Below are positions 55,896-63,685 of a stretch of 64,000 nucleotides of DNA, piece by piece. Both the position numbers and the translations under genes were made by a program. Source of the DNA: SAR202 cluster bacterium. GTDB lineage: Bacteria > Chloroflexota > Dehalococcoidia > Lucifugimonadales > UBA1123. The notes beneath the pieces are model-generated. The model made no database searches and had not been told where the DNA came from. It was given only the letters and a program-made list of their open reading frames with translations. Position 1 is the stretch's first letter; every line of letters starts with the position of its first letter. The stretch covers positions 53,462-117,461 of the forward strand of contig JASMDM010000019.1 of NCBI GenBank assembly GCA_030752795.1, written 5' to 3'.

Positions 55896-55914
55896 TCACC
55901 CAGGAGATGAGACG

Positions 55915-56745
55915 ATGGCCGGTAAATTGAAGCTCATGTGCATTCTGGCCCACCCGGACGACGAGTCCCTCGGCGCAGGCGGAATCCTCGCGAAGTACGC
56001 CGCCGAGGGCGTCGAGACCTATTGGGTCACGGCGACGCGCGGAGAGAGCGGCTGGTTCGGCGAACCGTCTGATTATCCGGGACCCGAAGCACAGGGGCAC
56101 ATACGCGAGCGAGAGCTCAAGGCCGCCGCTAAAGTGCTCAGACTTCAAGAGGTTTCGTTCCTCGACTATCGTGACGGCGAGCTGGCCGATGCGGACCAGG
56201 CAGTGGTCGTGGGAGAGTTGGTCGAGCACATCCGCAGGGTGAAGCCTGACGTGGTGGTGACATTCGACCCCAACGGTTCGTACGGTCATCTCGACCACAT
56301 CGCCGTCTGCCAACTCGCGACCGCGGCCGTAGTCGCGGCGGCCGATGCGGACCACGACGGGGCGATCGAACGACGATCGCATCGTGTGTCGAAGCTCTAC
56401 TACATGGTCGAGACAACCGAAAACATCGCGGCATTCGAGAAGGTATTCGGCGAGCTCGTGATGAACGTCATAGGCGAGGACCGCCGAACGGTGGCGTGGC
56501 AACCCTGGGCGATAACGACCCGCGTGGACGCATCCGCTCACTGGCCGACCGTGCTCGAAGCAATTCTCAATCACCGTTCTCAATTGCCGGGATACGAGAT
56601 ATTGAAAAGCCAACCGGACGAAGACCAAGAGTTCCTTTGGGGTCACCCGGCGTTCTACCGCGCCATCAGTCTTGTCAACGTTGGCCAGGAAGTGGAAAAC
56701 GATCTGTTCGATGGGATACGCAGCCCAGCGGCAGTTGGCCGGTGA
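55915..56745 (+). CDS. PIG-L/LmbE-family zinc-dependent deacetylase
   Basis: 276 aa from ATG 55915 (MAGKLKLMCILAHPDDESLG), behind AGGAG. Zinc site AHPDDE and the second motif GHLDHIAVCQLATAA (HxxH). Also TATRGESGWFGEPSDYPGP and REREL KAAAKVLRLQEVSFLD, typical of the LmbE fold. Removes N-acetyl groups from sugars such as GlcNAc conjugates (mycothiol, bacillithiol, glycopeptide precursors) in relatives. The substrate here cannot be fixed. No signal peptide. Confidence 0.87.
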   Translation: MAGKLKLMCILAHPDDESLGAGGILAKYAAEGVETYWVTATRGESGWFGEPSDYPGPEAQGHIRERELKAAAKVLRLQEVSFLDYRDGELADADQAVVVGELVEHIRRVKPDVVVTFDPNGSYGHLDHIAVCQLATAAVVAAADADHDGAIERRSHRVSKLYYMVETTENIAAFEKVFGELVMNVIGEDRRTVAWQPWAITTRVDASAHWPTVLEAILNHRSQLPGYEILKSQPDEDQEFLWGHPAFYRAISLVNVGQEVENDLFDGIRSPAAVGR

Positions 56746-56764
56746 GGCGGAGGAGATTATCGAA

Positions 56765-57138
56765 ATGAAGCTGTCTACTCTAGGTGAAAGCAAAACAATC
56801 GGCTGGATGGAGTTGAAGCAAAAGCTCGATAACGGGGATGAGTTCAAGCTGGTCATGGTCTTCGATGAGATGCGTTCGACACGAAACACATCCCGGGATC
56901 GATCAACGTTCCGCTTCCGTTCGACTCTTGGACCGACCCTAATTGCTTGGCGCATGATGACGAAATCGTCGTCTATTGCTCCGGTGGCGGATGCTACGCC
57001 AGCAAGTGGGCGGACATGGCGCTGAGAGCAGCCGGATACAAGAACGTCCGCCGATACGCGGGAGGCGTCGCCGATTGGGAGCACGCCGGGTTCCCGTTGG
57101 AGGGCACGGCTGTACTGCAATCGGCCCCGGCAAGCTGA
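56765..57138 (+). pseudogene. Single-domain rhodanese with one frameshift
   Basis: About 124 codons from ATG 56765 behind GGAGGAG. MKLSTLGESKTIGWMELKQK LDNGDEFKLVMVFDEMR, then one T appears lost near 56875 where FDTKHIPGSINVPLPFDSW is expected. The remainder is in the new frame: DDEIVVYCSGGGCYASKWAD with active-site Cys (YCSGG) and GYKNVRRYAGGVADWEHAG. Catalytic Cys here is a normal TGC, unlike the SseA-type gene at 35363. Sulfur transfer from thiosulfate or persulfide. Likely the first gene of a unit with the SnoaL-like and MFS genes. Confidence 0.82.
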
Positions 57139-57162
57139 GACAGATTCGGAGGAGGACTCGAA

Positions 57163-57603
57163 ATGGCGACCATCACCGCCCTGGACGTAATATCCGAATA
57201 CACACAGGCTTTGGCCGACAGGAATGTCGACGGGATGATCTCGCTTCGTTCAGAGCGGTATGTCCGAGACTTCGCGCATATGGACGTCTTCAACCGAGGT
57301 CCGGTCTCGTCGAGCGAAAGCCAGCGGTTCTGGCACGCGCTGTTCGCGGCGTTCCCGGAGCTCGACTACGAAGTCTCATGCACGCTGGCCGCCGAAGACG
57401 TCGTCGCTACCCGATGGACGTTCACGGCGACCAACTCGGGACCGGTGAGTCCGCCAATCGTGCCGTCGCCTCTGGCAGCGACCGGACGGACGGTGCGAAT
57501 CAGAGGCGCGACGTTCCACGACGTGGCCAACGGTCTCATCGAACGCGAAGCCATCTACACAGATCTCTTGACGCTGTTCGTCGAGCTCGGAGTCAGTCCA
57601 TGA
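57163..57603 (+). CDS. SnoaL/NTF2-like small polyketide-cyclase-fold protein
   Basis: 146 aa. NTF2-like cone fold signature: N-terminal helix ALDVISEYTQALADRNVDGM, SSSESQRFWHALFAAFPELD, VVATRWTFTATNSGPVS, RTVRIRGATFHDVANGLIER and a C-terminal LTLFVELGVSP. Similar to ester-cyclase or steroid-isomerase-like proteins; active-site residues not assignable. Its stop overlaps the ATG of the MFS gene (ATGA), so the two are coupled. Confidence 0.75.
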   Translation: MATITALDVISEYTQALADRNVDGMISLRSERYVRDFAHMDVFNRGPVSSSESQRFWHALFAAFPELDYEVSCTLAAEDVVATRWTFTATNSGPVSPPIVPSPLAATGRTVRIRGATFHDVANGLIEREAIYTDLLTLFVELGVSP

Positions 57604-58997
57604 CGACCAATAACGCGCACAGCAACCTCAATCAAATTACGGCGGCGGCCGGAATCACGGGCTCGACCCCGAACGCAAAGCGCGCTCGCTCCGTGCTCAT
57701 TTTACTCGCGGTCACCGTGGCTTTGACGACAACCAGGTTCGGAATCGTCATACCCATTTTCAGCAAACGACTGGTCGAACTTGGCGCAGGCGTCGAAGGT
57801 TTGGGCTTGATGGCCCTCTCGTATGCCCTTGCAGCGTTCGTCGCTGCCCCGCTGGCCGGCGGATTGGCCGATCGATTCGGCAGGCGTCCCATCATTTTGG
57901 CCGCCCTCGCCGCGTTCGTCGGCGTCAACGTCGGATACGTTTTCGCTGAATCGGGCGGAACGTTCGTGGTTCTGCGAGCAATCCAAGGCGCCGTGATTGG
58001 CAGCCTCATGCCCGCGACGTTGGGAGTCGTGGCAGACATCGCGCCGAGCACAGCCAAGGCGCGATGGACCGGGATCCTGATGGGCGGCGTGAGCTCCGGG
58101 CTGGTCTTCGGTCCGGTGGTCGGCGGCGTGCTATACGAGACACTCGGATTCGAGGCGCCGTTTGTCGCGTCGGCCTCCGCCGGTCTTGTATCGCTTGTCG
58201 CGGCTGCATTCTTCGTCTCGGAGACTCGCACGCGCGCATTTCGAAAGCGCGAAACCCTTCGGATGCGCCACGCGAAGCAGCAACAAGAGCAAGTTGGCCG
58301 GCCTGTCGGATCCAGCATGCCGAGACCGTTAATTGTGTTCGCAGCTTTGTTGTTCCTCAATTTCATGCTGGAGTTCGTGTACGGCTTCGCGAATCTTCAA
58401 ATGGTCTACTATGTGTATGATCGGCTGGAGTGGACCAGCATTCAGTTCGGCGATTTGGTGGCCGCGTACGGGGTCGCCATGGTGAGCGGTCAGGTGCTCT
58501 TGGGTCAGGTGAGCGACAGGTACGGTCGAACGCCTGTGATTATCCTGGGCTTGACGATGACCTCCACGCTATACGCCGGGCTCGCCCTGTTCACGTCGTT
58601 CCCGATGCTGGTTGGAGCGGCTCTGATCACCGGCGCCGGCGAAGCGTTGGCGGCGCCGGCGCCGAGCGCCTTGTACTTGGACATCACGCCGGAGCGACAT
58701 CTGTCGCGAGTGATGGGGATCAGGGAATCGTCGATTCAACTGGGCGGTGTGGCAGGTCCGTTGCTGTTGATCGTAGCGGCCAGATGGATAACGCCCCACG
58801 TCGCGTTCGTGGCCGCCGCGGTGCTGCTGGCCGTGTTGGCGATGCCAGCGCTCGCGACGCTTAGGCGACGGCCGGATGTTGTCGTCACCGCTCGGGCCGG
58901 CGTCGAAGATCGTCACGTGGCAGCTCACGGAGCATTGCGCGGCACGGTGGCCTGGGCGCGGGCGGTCCGACCCGAGTACGTATCGGTGGCAGCCTGA
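57600..58997 (+). CDS. MFS transporter, drug:H+ antiporter (DHA1)-like
   Basis: 465 aa from ATG 57600, which overlaps the previous stop as ATGA. An upstream reading extends over 200 codons in the same frame but lies antisense to coding-like DNA and is rejected. About 12 helices; the cytoplasmic loop 2-3 motif GGLADRFGRRPI is present, as is LRAIQGAVIGSLMPATLGVV. The loop between helices 6 and 7 is about 40 residues (RAFRKRETLRMRHAKQQQEQ). Exports or imports small organics; not predictable. A C-terminal basic tail (VEDRHVAAHGALRGTVA) is unusual. Confidence 0.87.
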   Translation: MTTNNAHSNLNQITAAAGITGSTPNAKRARSVLILLAVTVALTTTRFGIVIPIFSKRLVELGAGVEGLGLMALSYALAAFVAAPLAGGLADRFGRRPIILAALAAFVGVNVGYVFAESGGTFVVLRAIQGAVIGSLMPATLGVVADIAPSTAKARWTGILMGGVSSGLVFGPVVGGVLYETLGFEAPFVASASAGLVSLVAAAFFVSETRTRAFRKRETLRMRHAKQQQEQVGRPVGSSMPRPLIVFAALLFLNFMLEFVYGFANLQMVYYVYDRLEWTSIQFGDLVAAYGVAMVSGQVLLGQVSDRYGRTPVIILGLTMTSTLYAGLALFTSFPMLVGAALITGAGEALAAPAPSALYLDITPERHLSRVMGIRESSIQLGGVAGPLLLIVAARWITPHVAFVAAAVLLAVLAMPALATLRRRPDVVVTARAGVEDRHVAAHGALRGTVAWARAVRPEYVSVAA

Positions 58998-59080
58998 CGG
59001 TTATCGACAAGGGAGGGGCGCGATGTTGCGCGAGTTGATGGGAAACGACTGGCTCTCGATTAAATCTGCGTTCGGAACGA

Positions 59081-59542
59081 CTACGCGCTAAGCCGACGAC
59101 GCAACATTGGCCACAGGCGGACCTTGACCACGCCAAGGATCGCACTCAACGGAACCGGGCCGTACTCCCGGCTGTCGGTCGAGTGGGCTCGGTTGTCTCC
59201 GAGTACGAAGCATTCGCCGTCGCCGACTGTCCAGCGACGGCTGCCCAAGCCCAACGTTTGCGGCAAGCCGCCGAGGTACGGCTCGTGGAGCGGTTCATCG
59301 TTGATCAGGAGCGAGCCGTCTTCGAGCGCTACCGTGTCACCGGGCAGGCCGATCATGCGCTTTACCTGCGCTCCGCCTTCGGCCTCCGGAGACGACACAA
59401 TCACCACGGCGCCACGGTGAAGACGGGCGACCGGTGATCTGGAAATCAGCAGCAAGTCTCCGTCTTTCAACGACGGTTCCATGCTCTGGCCGTTCACGTG
59501 ACATACCGACCATCGATTCATGTGTTTTCGGAACGTCAACAT
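59081..59542 (-). CDS. sodX: Nickel-SOD maturation protease (S26 signal peptidase-like)
   Basis: 153 aa, serine-lysine protease. Catalytic Ser20 in VNGQSMEPSLKDGDLLL and Lys61 in QVKRMIGLPGDTVAL, with the S26 box ECFVLGDNRAHSTDSREYGP. No membrane segment is obvious, as in the NiSOD-type protease. It lies divergently next to sodN, whose 18-residue propeptide must be cut to free the His that begins the nickel hook. The pairing is established for actinobacterial and cyanobacterial Ni-SOD systems. Confidence 0.88.
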   Translation of the reverse strand: MLTFRKHMNRWSVCHVNGQSMEPSLKDGDLLLISRSPVARLHRGAVVIVSSPEAEGGAQVKRMIGLPGDTVALEDGSLLINDEPLHEPYLGGLPQTLGLGSRRWTVGDGECFVLGDNRAHSTDSREYGPVPLSAILGVVKVRLWPMLRRRLSA

Positions 59543-59741
59543 CTACTTTGGCTCCCGAATCGAAGGATACCTCATGATGACGGGCGTCGTCGGCTCGATC
59601 GGGATCGCGGCTGGCGGGCGATGCGGCCTGGGTTGGCAGAGAGGATTCGACTCGCAAGACGCGAGCCCGGCTGTCCGATTCAGAGGCGATGAAGTTCCCG
59701 TGCGGACGTTGAGTTCCACAGCGCGGGAATTAGTTGCGACA

Positions 59742-59770
59742 TTCGAAACCTTGCGCTAAGGTCATATTGT
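59742..59770 (+). promoter_or_regulatory. Candidate sodN promoter
   Basis: TTCGAA (59742-59747), a 17-bp spacer, TATTGT (59765-59770), 32 bp upstream of the sodN ATG with an AAAGGAG site between. Weak match; low certainty. Confidence 0.35.
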
Positions 59771-59801
59771 ACTAACCCGCCCGAAAGGAGCCCCAACAAC
59801 G

Positions 59802-60269
59802 ATGACGCTTAAGTCGAAACTCATGGACACACTACACATTAATCAGGTGAGCGCACACTGCGACATTCCATGCGGAATTTATGATCCGATTTCCGCGAAG
59901 ATTGCAGCTCAGACAGTTCTCAAGATGATCGTTCGGATCGATGCGCTGGAGGCTGGCGACAACCAGGCCGCTTACCAGAACACGTTGTCTCGGTACATCG
60001 CGGTGAAGGAAGAGCACGCGTCGCTCTGCAAGAAGGAACTCGACATCCTGTGGCACGACTACTTCACCCCGGCCCATCTTGAGTCCCATCCCGATCTGCA
60101 CGACAAGATCTGGAAAGCGAACAAGCTGGCAGCCGCGAACAAGCAGAACGTAAACCGCGCCTCTGCCGAGGAACTGGTCGCCGCCGTCGACGACATCGCG
60201 GGTATATTCTGGTCGACAAAGGGCGTCGAGTATGATGACGCTGTCGCCGCGGTTCGATTCGGCAGCTAG
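59802..60269 (+). CDS. sodN: Nickel superoxide dismutase
   Basis: 155 aa, cytoplasmic, forms a hexamer in relatives. An 18-residue propeptide MTLKSKLMDTLHINQVSA precedes the nickel hook HCDIPCGIYDP, whose His1, Cys2 and Cys6 bind nickel. The rest is the four-helix body: VLKMIVRIDALEAGDNQ, SRYIAVKEEHASLCKKEL, WHDYFTPAHLESHPDLHDKI WKANKLAAANKQNVN. AAAGGAG precedes the ATG, and a terminator follows at 60362-60395. The sodX gene opposite supplies the processing protease. Intact. Confidence 0.96.
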   Translation: MTLKSKLMDTLHINQVSAHCDIPCGIYDPISAKIAAQTVLKMIVRIDALEAGDNQAAYQNTLSRYIAVKEEHASLCKKELDILWHDYFTPAHLESHPDLHDKIWKANKLAAANKQNVNRASAEELVAAVDDIAGIFWSTKGVEYDDAVAAVRFGS

Positions 60270-60361
60270 TCGCCAAACGCGGGCAGCCGTTTCATGTCTT
60301 CTGTTCCGATTGCGAGCTGATAGCCGCAATTCCTCCCGGAACCGAATAATAGGCATTCGAT

Positions 60362-60395
60362 AAACCCTCCTTCCTCTTGAGGCAGGGGGGTTTTT
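60362..60395 (+). terminator. Intrinsic terminator after sodN
   Basis: AACCCTCC pairs with GGGGGGTT (one G-T wobble) over a 14-nt loop, followed by TTTTT. About 95 bp past the stop. Confidence 0.75.
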
Positions 60396-60470
60396 GATTG
60401 ACCGCGGCGGAACGCCCGGCGGCCGACCGGAATCGGACCTGGGGTGGTGTCTCGACAGTCTACGTAAGCG

Positions 60471-60797
60471 TCACATGTAGTCTTCGCGGGGCGGGCTGAA
60501 GATGTCCAAAGCGAGTGACGGCTCTCCGTTGGCGCGCAGGCTGTGCTCGACGCCGCCGGGGATGATGTACACGTCGCCTTTTTTGACGGTCTGCGTATCT
60601 CCGCCAATCGTGAATTCGAACTCGCCTTCCAGGACCATGCCCGCTTGTTCGTGGGGATGGGCGTGCGGCGGCATAACTGCGTCGGCGTCGATGTTCACGA
60701 CGCTGAGCATCATCTTTTCACCCGACATCGTCCTCAGGTTTACGCCGGGCGCGAGTTCACGCGGGTTCATCTCTTCCGGATCGTAGATGTAGGTCAT
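60471..60797 (-). CDS. Single-domain cupin
   Basis: 108 aa beta-barrel. Cupin motif 1 is PPHAHPHEQAGMVLEGEFEF (two His and a Glu for metal), motif 2 is KKGDVYIIPGGVEHSLRANG with the third His. Starts MTYIYDPEEMNPRELAPGVN. Too small and general to name a reaction; such proteins often bind a sugar acid or act as isomerases. It may be cotranscribed with panE-like and methyltransferase genes upstream on the same strand (40-bp gaps). Confidence 0.85.
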   Translation of the reverse strand: MTYIYDPEEMNPRELAPGVNLRTMSGEKMMLSVVNIDADAVMPPHAHPHEQAGMVLEGEFEFTIGGDTQTVKKGDVYIIPGGVEHSLRANGEPSLALDIFSPPREDYM

Positions 60798-60836
60798 TGT
60801 CTCCTCCTTCGGAACGACCGGATGGCGGCTGCCAGA

Positions 60837-61763
60837 TCAGCGGATTGCACGTTGATGTGCAACCGATAGGCATGCGGTGATGAGATCGTTGATCGGGGTC
60901 GCGACGCCGTAACGGCGCCCGAGGTTGGACACCGCGCCATTCAAAGCCATCAGCTCCAACGGTTTGCCCGCTAGTAGATCGCCGTACATGGACGACACCA
61001 GTTCGGCTTCTTCGCGCTCAAATTCCTGCAAAGTGCTCTCTTCAAGATCTGCAGCAAGTTCGACTCCCGAAGCTCTGCCGACCGCCGCGGTCTCATGAAC
61101 CACGCGGGCAACCAGGTCGGCGGTACGGGGGTTGTCCAAGATTTCGGCGAACGGCGCTCGGACGAGGCAGCTCATGCCACTGAGCGCCGTAATGTACACC
61201 AGCTTGTTCCACAACGCGACGTTCACGTTGTCCGAGAGCACCGCATCGATACCGGAATCGAGAAAGGTTTCGTGGGCCCTAGTCGCGTGCTCGGACCTGG
61301 AGCCGTCCTGTTCGCCGAAGACGATCTGACAGGTCCCGCCCAACTCCGCGAAATCGTTCGGCCCTACCCGTTCGGCCGAAACGTACGCGGCGCCAACCAG
61401 CACGTGCCCTTGAGCCAAGGCAGCCTCGAGTTGATCGCCGTTGCCGATCCCGTTTTGGACGGTCAAGATCGTCGTGCTGTCCCCTACCGCGGGGCGGATT
61501 AGGTCGATGGCTCCATCGTTCTGGTAGCTTTTGACGCAGAACAGCACCAGGTCGGCCTGCCAACCGCCCTCCAGCCGGTCAACGGCATCGACGCTGTCTA
61601 GCGCGAAGTCGCCGGACTTGACGCTCGTGACGCGCATGCCCGATGATCGCAACGTTTGCAGCGCCTCGCCGCGTGCAACGAACTTCACCTCGTTGCCCGC
61701 CCGCGCAAGGACGCCGCCAAAGTAGCCGCCCACGGCGCCTGCGGCCATGACAAGAATCTTCAT
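60837..61763 (-). CDS. 2-dehydropantoate 2-reductase (ketopantoate reductase) family
   Basis: 308 aa, NADPH-dependent. Loop MKILVMAAGAVGGYFGGVLA (GxGxxG variant AGAVGG), ILTVQNGIGNGDQLEAALAQ, the catalytic Lys in NVNVALWNKLVYITALSG and the acidic EELVSSMYGDLLAGKPLELM segment (normal ...S M..D). Converts ketopantoate to pantoate in CoA synthesis, but similar proteins reduce other 2-keto acids. No pan genes are adjacent, so I give the family rather than panE. Confidence 0.87.
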   Translation of the reverse strand: MKILVMAAGAVGGYFGGVLARAGNEVKFVARGEALQTLRSSGMRVTSVKSGDFALDSVDAVDRLEGGWQADLVLFCVKSYQNDGAIDLIRPAVGDSTTILTVQNGIGNGDQLEAALAQGHVLVGAAYVSAERVGPNDFAELGGTCQIVFGEQDGSRSEHATRAHETFLDSGIDAVLSDNVNVALWNKLVYITALSGMSCLVRAPFAEILDNPRTADLVARVVHETAAVGRASGVELAADLEESTLQEFEREEAELVSSMYGDLLAGKPLELMALNGAVSNLGRRYGVATPINDLITACLSVAHQRAIR

Positions 61764-61787
61764 TCCAAGAGTCTCCTTGAACTCCGG

Positions 61788-62618
61788 CTAGGCCGTGAGC
61801 TCCATGACCGCTAGAATCACCGCCGCGTGGCCGTTGGCAACAGCATGCCCCAAGTTTCGGAACTTCGACATCCGGTCCGCGCCCATTACCAGTGCAAGGT
61901 CCAGCGGCGGCGGCGCGCGGCGTTCCATCACCGGGATCCGGTTCTCAAAGAATTTCGCAGACGCCTCGGTTACGTCCTTCCACGCCAACACGTTGAAACC
62001 GAACTCGCCGAGCAGGCTCTGCAGGTCGGCTTCGCTCGTCAGGAAGCTGAGAGATTGGCCACCGGCCCAAGGAACGGGGAATGAGACAACGCCTTGCGGT
62101 CCCTGAAAGATGTCGTGGAACGCCAGCTTCCCACCCGGCATGAGAACACGGGTTATCTCCGAGTAGAAGCCGCGCTTGTCTTCGATGTTCATCTGCGCGT
62201 GCTCCGTCCAAACCACATCGAAGACATCCGACTCGAACGGCATGTCCAATGCGCTGCCGTGCTCGAATCGGGTCGAATCGCCTAGGCCGACCAGGTCTGA
62301 CAGCATGGTCGCGACATCGCAGTAGTCGCGCGTGATGTCGAGTCCCGTTACGTCGCAGTCGAATTGCGACGCGAGAAATCGAGCCGAGCCTCCGAGCCCG
62401 CTGCCGACGTCCAGAATATTGGCGCCCGCGGCAATATTCGCGATGCCGGCAAGCTCCGCGGTCGCAACCCGTCCACGGATGTGAAACGCGTCTATCGGGG
62501 CAAGATCGTCGATAGTCAACGAGTTCGCATCTTTCCCCATCTCGGCTAGCGCGTCTAGGATCGCGCGACCGAGTTCGGAATCCGCGTAGTAGGTCTCGAC
62601 GGACTCGTCACGTTTCAT
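61788..62618 (-). CDS. Class I SAM-dependent methyltransferase (UbiE/GSMT-like)
   Basis: 276 aa from ATG 62618 (MKRDESVETYYADSELGRAI), because GGAGG lies 8 nt upstream; a longer reading to 62822 crosses the IS end. Core motifs: ANILDVGSGLGGSARFLASQ (motif I), DCDVTGLDITRDYCD, LDMPFESDVFDVVWTEHAQM NIED and ITRVLMPGGKLAFHDIFQGP. This is the pattern of glycine/sarcosine/dimethylglycine methyltransferases and UbiE-like enzymes, so a small-amine or osmolyte substrate is possible. Intact. Confidence 0.85.
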   Translation of the reverse strand: MKRDESVETYYADSELGRAILDALAEMGKDANSLTIDDLAPIDAFHIRGRVATAELAGIANIAAGANILDVGSGLGGSARFLASQFDCDVTGLDITRDYCDVATMLSDLVGLGDSTRFEHGSALDMPFESDVFDVVWTEHAQMNIEDKRGFYSEITRVLMPGGKLAFHDIFQGPQGVVSFPVPWAGGQSLSFLTSEADLQSLLGEFGFNVLAWKDVTEASAKFFENRIPVMERRAPPPLDLALVMGADRMSKFRNLGHAVANGHAAVILAVMELTA

Positions 62619-62917
62619 GTAGTCCAACCTCCGTGCGCCCGTCATGCGCTCAAGTGCGCCGAACCGACAGGGCAATGCCCAGTCTAGCACGGCCAGGCCT
62701 GCGAGAAAACGGAAACGATAAGGCGCGTCAGCTCGATTGCCGTGCGTGTGCATTACGATTGACCGGCGCGTGACTTGATGCATTTGAATCACGTTTTGAC
62801 CGGCAATGACCTCTGTTGTCAAGGGCGGAGAGAAAGTGTACCAGTGGGGCGGAGTAAAACTGTACCACCGAGCGCCGCAGGATTTGCGTCGAGATACGCG
62901 GTGCGTAAGAGCCGGCG

Positions 62918-63685
62918 CTAGGCGGTTGCCAGAGGTTGGTTGGACTTCCGGCTGTGCTTGAGGCGGAAGCTGTCGCCGTTCATCTCCAAGATGTCGACAT
63001 GGTGAGTGAGACGATCGAGGAGAGCTCCAGTCAACCGCTCAGAGCCGAACACCTCGGTCCACTCGTCGAAGGGCAGGTTGGACGTCACCAGGACCGATCC
63101 TCGCTCGTATCGCTGACTGAACACCTCGAAGAGCAGCTCAGCCCCGGTCTTGGACAACGGCACGAATCCCAGTTCGTCGATGATCAACAGCTTGAGTCGT
63201 GCTAGTCGTCTCTGTAGGTTGAGCAGACGCCGTTCATCCCTGGCCTCGATCAGTTCGTGTACGAGTGCGGCGGCGGTGGTAAAGCCAACAGACAGTCCAC
63301 GTTGACAGGCGGCAAGACCGAGACCGAGAGCGATATGAGTCTTGCCCGTTCCGCTGTTGCCGAGGGCGATGACGTTGTGGCTGCGCTCGATGTACTCGCA
63401 ACGGGCTAGCTCCAGAACCAGCGCCTTGTTCAGCGACGGCATCGATAAGAAGTCGAAGGTGTCGAGGCTCTTGGTCGTCGGGAACCGGGCCGCTTTGATC
63501 CGGCGTTCCACCATACGATGGTGACGGTCGATCAGTTCCAACTCTGATAGCCTCAGCAGGTAGTCCGGATGGGCATCTCCTTCGGCAGCACACTGGGTTG
63601 CCAACTTGTCGTACTCTTTCAGGAACGTTGGGAGCTTGAGCTGCTTGAGGTTGTGTTCGAGCAACATCGTGGACTTGTTGGTCAT
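62918..63685 (-). CDS. istB: IS21 transposition helper ATPase IstB
   Basis: 255 aa AAA+ ATPase that loads the IstA transposase on target DNA. Walker A GNSGTGKTHIALGLG, Walker B LKLLIIDELGFVPLSK, sensor VLVTSNLPFDEW and box FGSERLTGALLDRLTHH. N-terminal helical MTNKSTMLLEHNLKQLKLPT contacts IstA. The ATG overlaps the istA stop by 4 bp (ATGA). It looks complete. Confidence 0.95.
   Translation of the reverse strand: MTNKSTMLLEHNLKQLKLPTFLKEYDKLATQCAAEGDAHPDYLLRLSELELIDRHHRMVERRIKAARFPTTKSLDTFDFLSMPSLNKALVLELARCEYIERSHNVIALGNSGTGKTHIALGLGLAACQRGLSVGFTTAAALVHELIEARDERRLLNLQRRLARLKLLIIDELGFVPLSKTGAELLFEVFSQRYERGSVLVTSNLPFDEWTEVFGSERLTGALLDRLTHHVDILEMNGDSFRLKHSRKSNQPLATA

Noticed and set aside
55810..57120. 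436-residue ORF antisense to lmbE and the rhodanese gene
   Set aside because: The plus-strand genes carry zinc and active-site motifs; this is a shadow.
56976..57599. N-terminal extension of the MFS gene by over 200 codons
   Set aside because: The extension lies in an alternative frame of the rhodanese and SnoaL-like genes; ATG 57600 with ATGA overlap is the natural start.
59520..59759. 79-residue ORF between sodX and sodN
   Set aside because: It begins inside sodX on the opposite strand, has no family pattern and no ribosome site.
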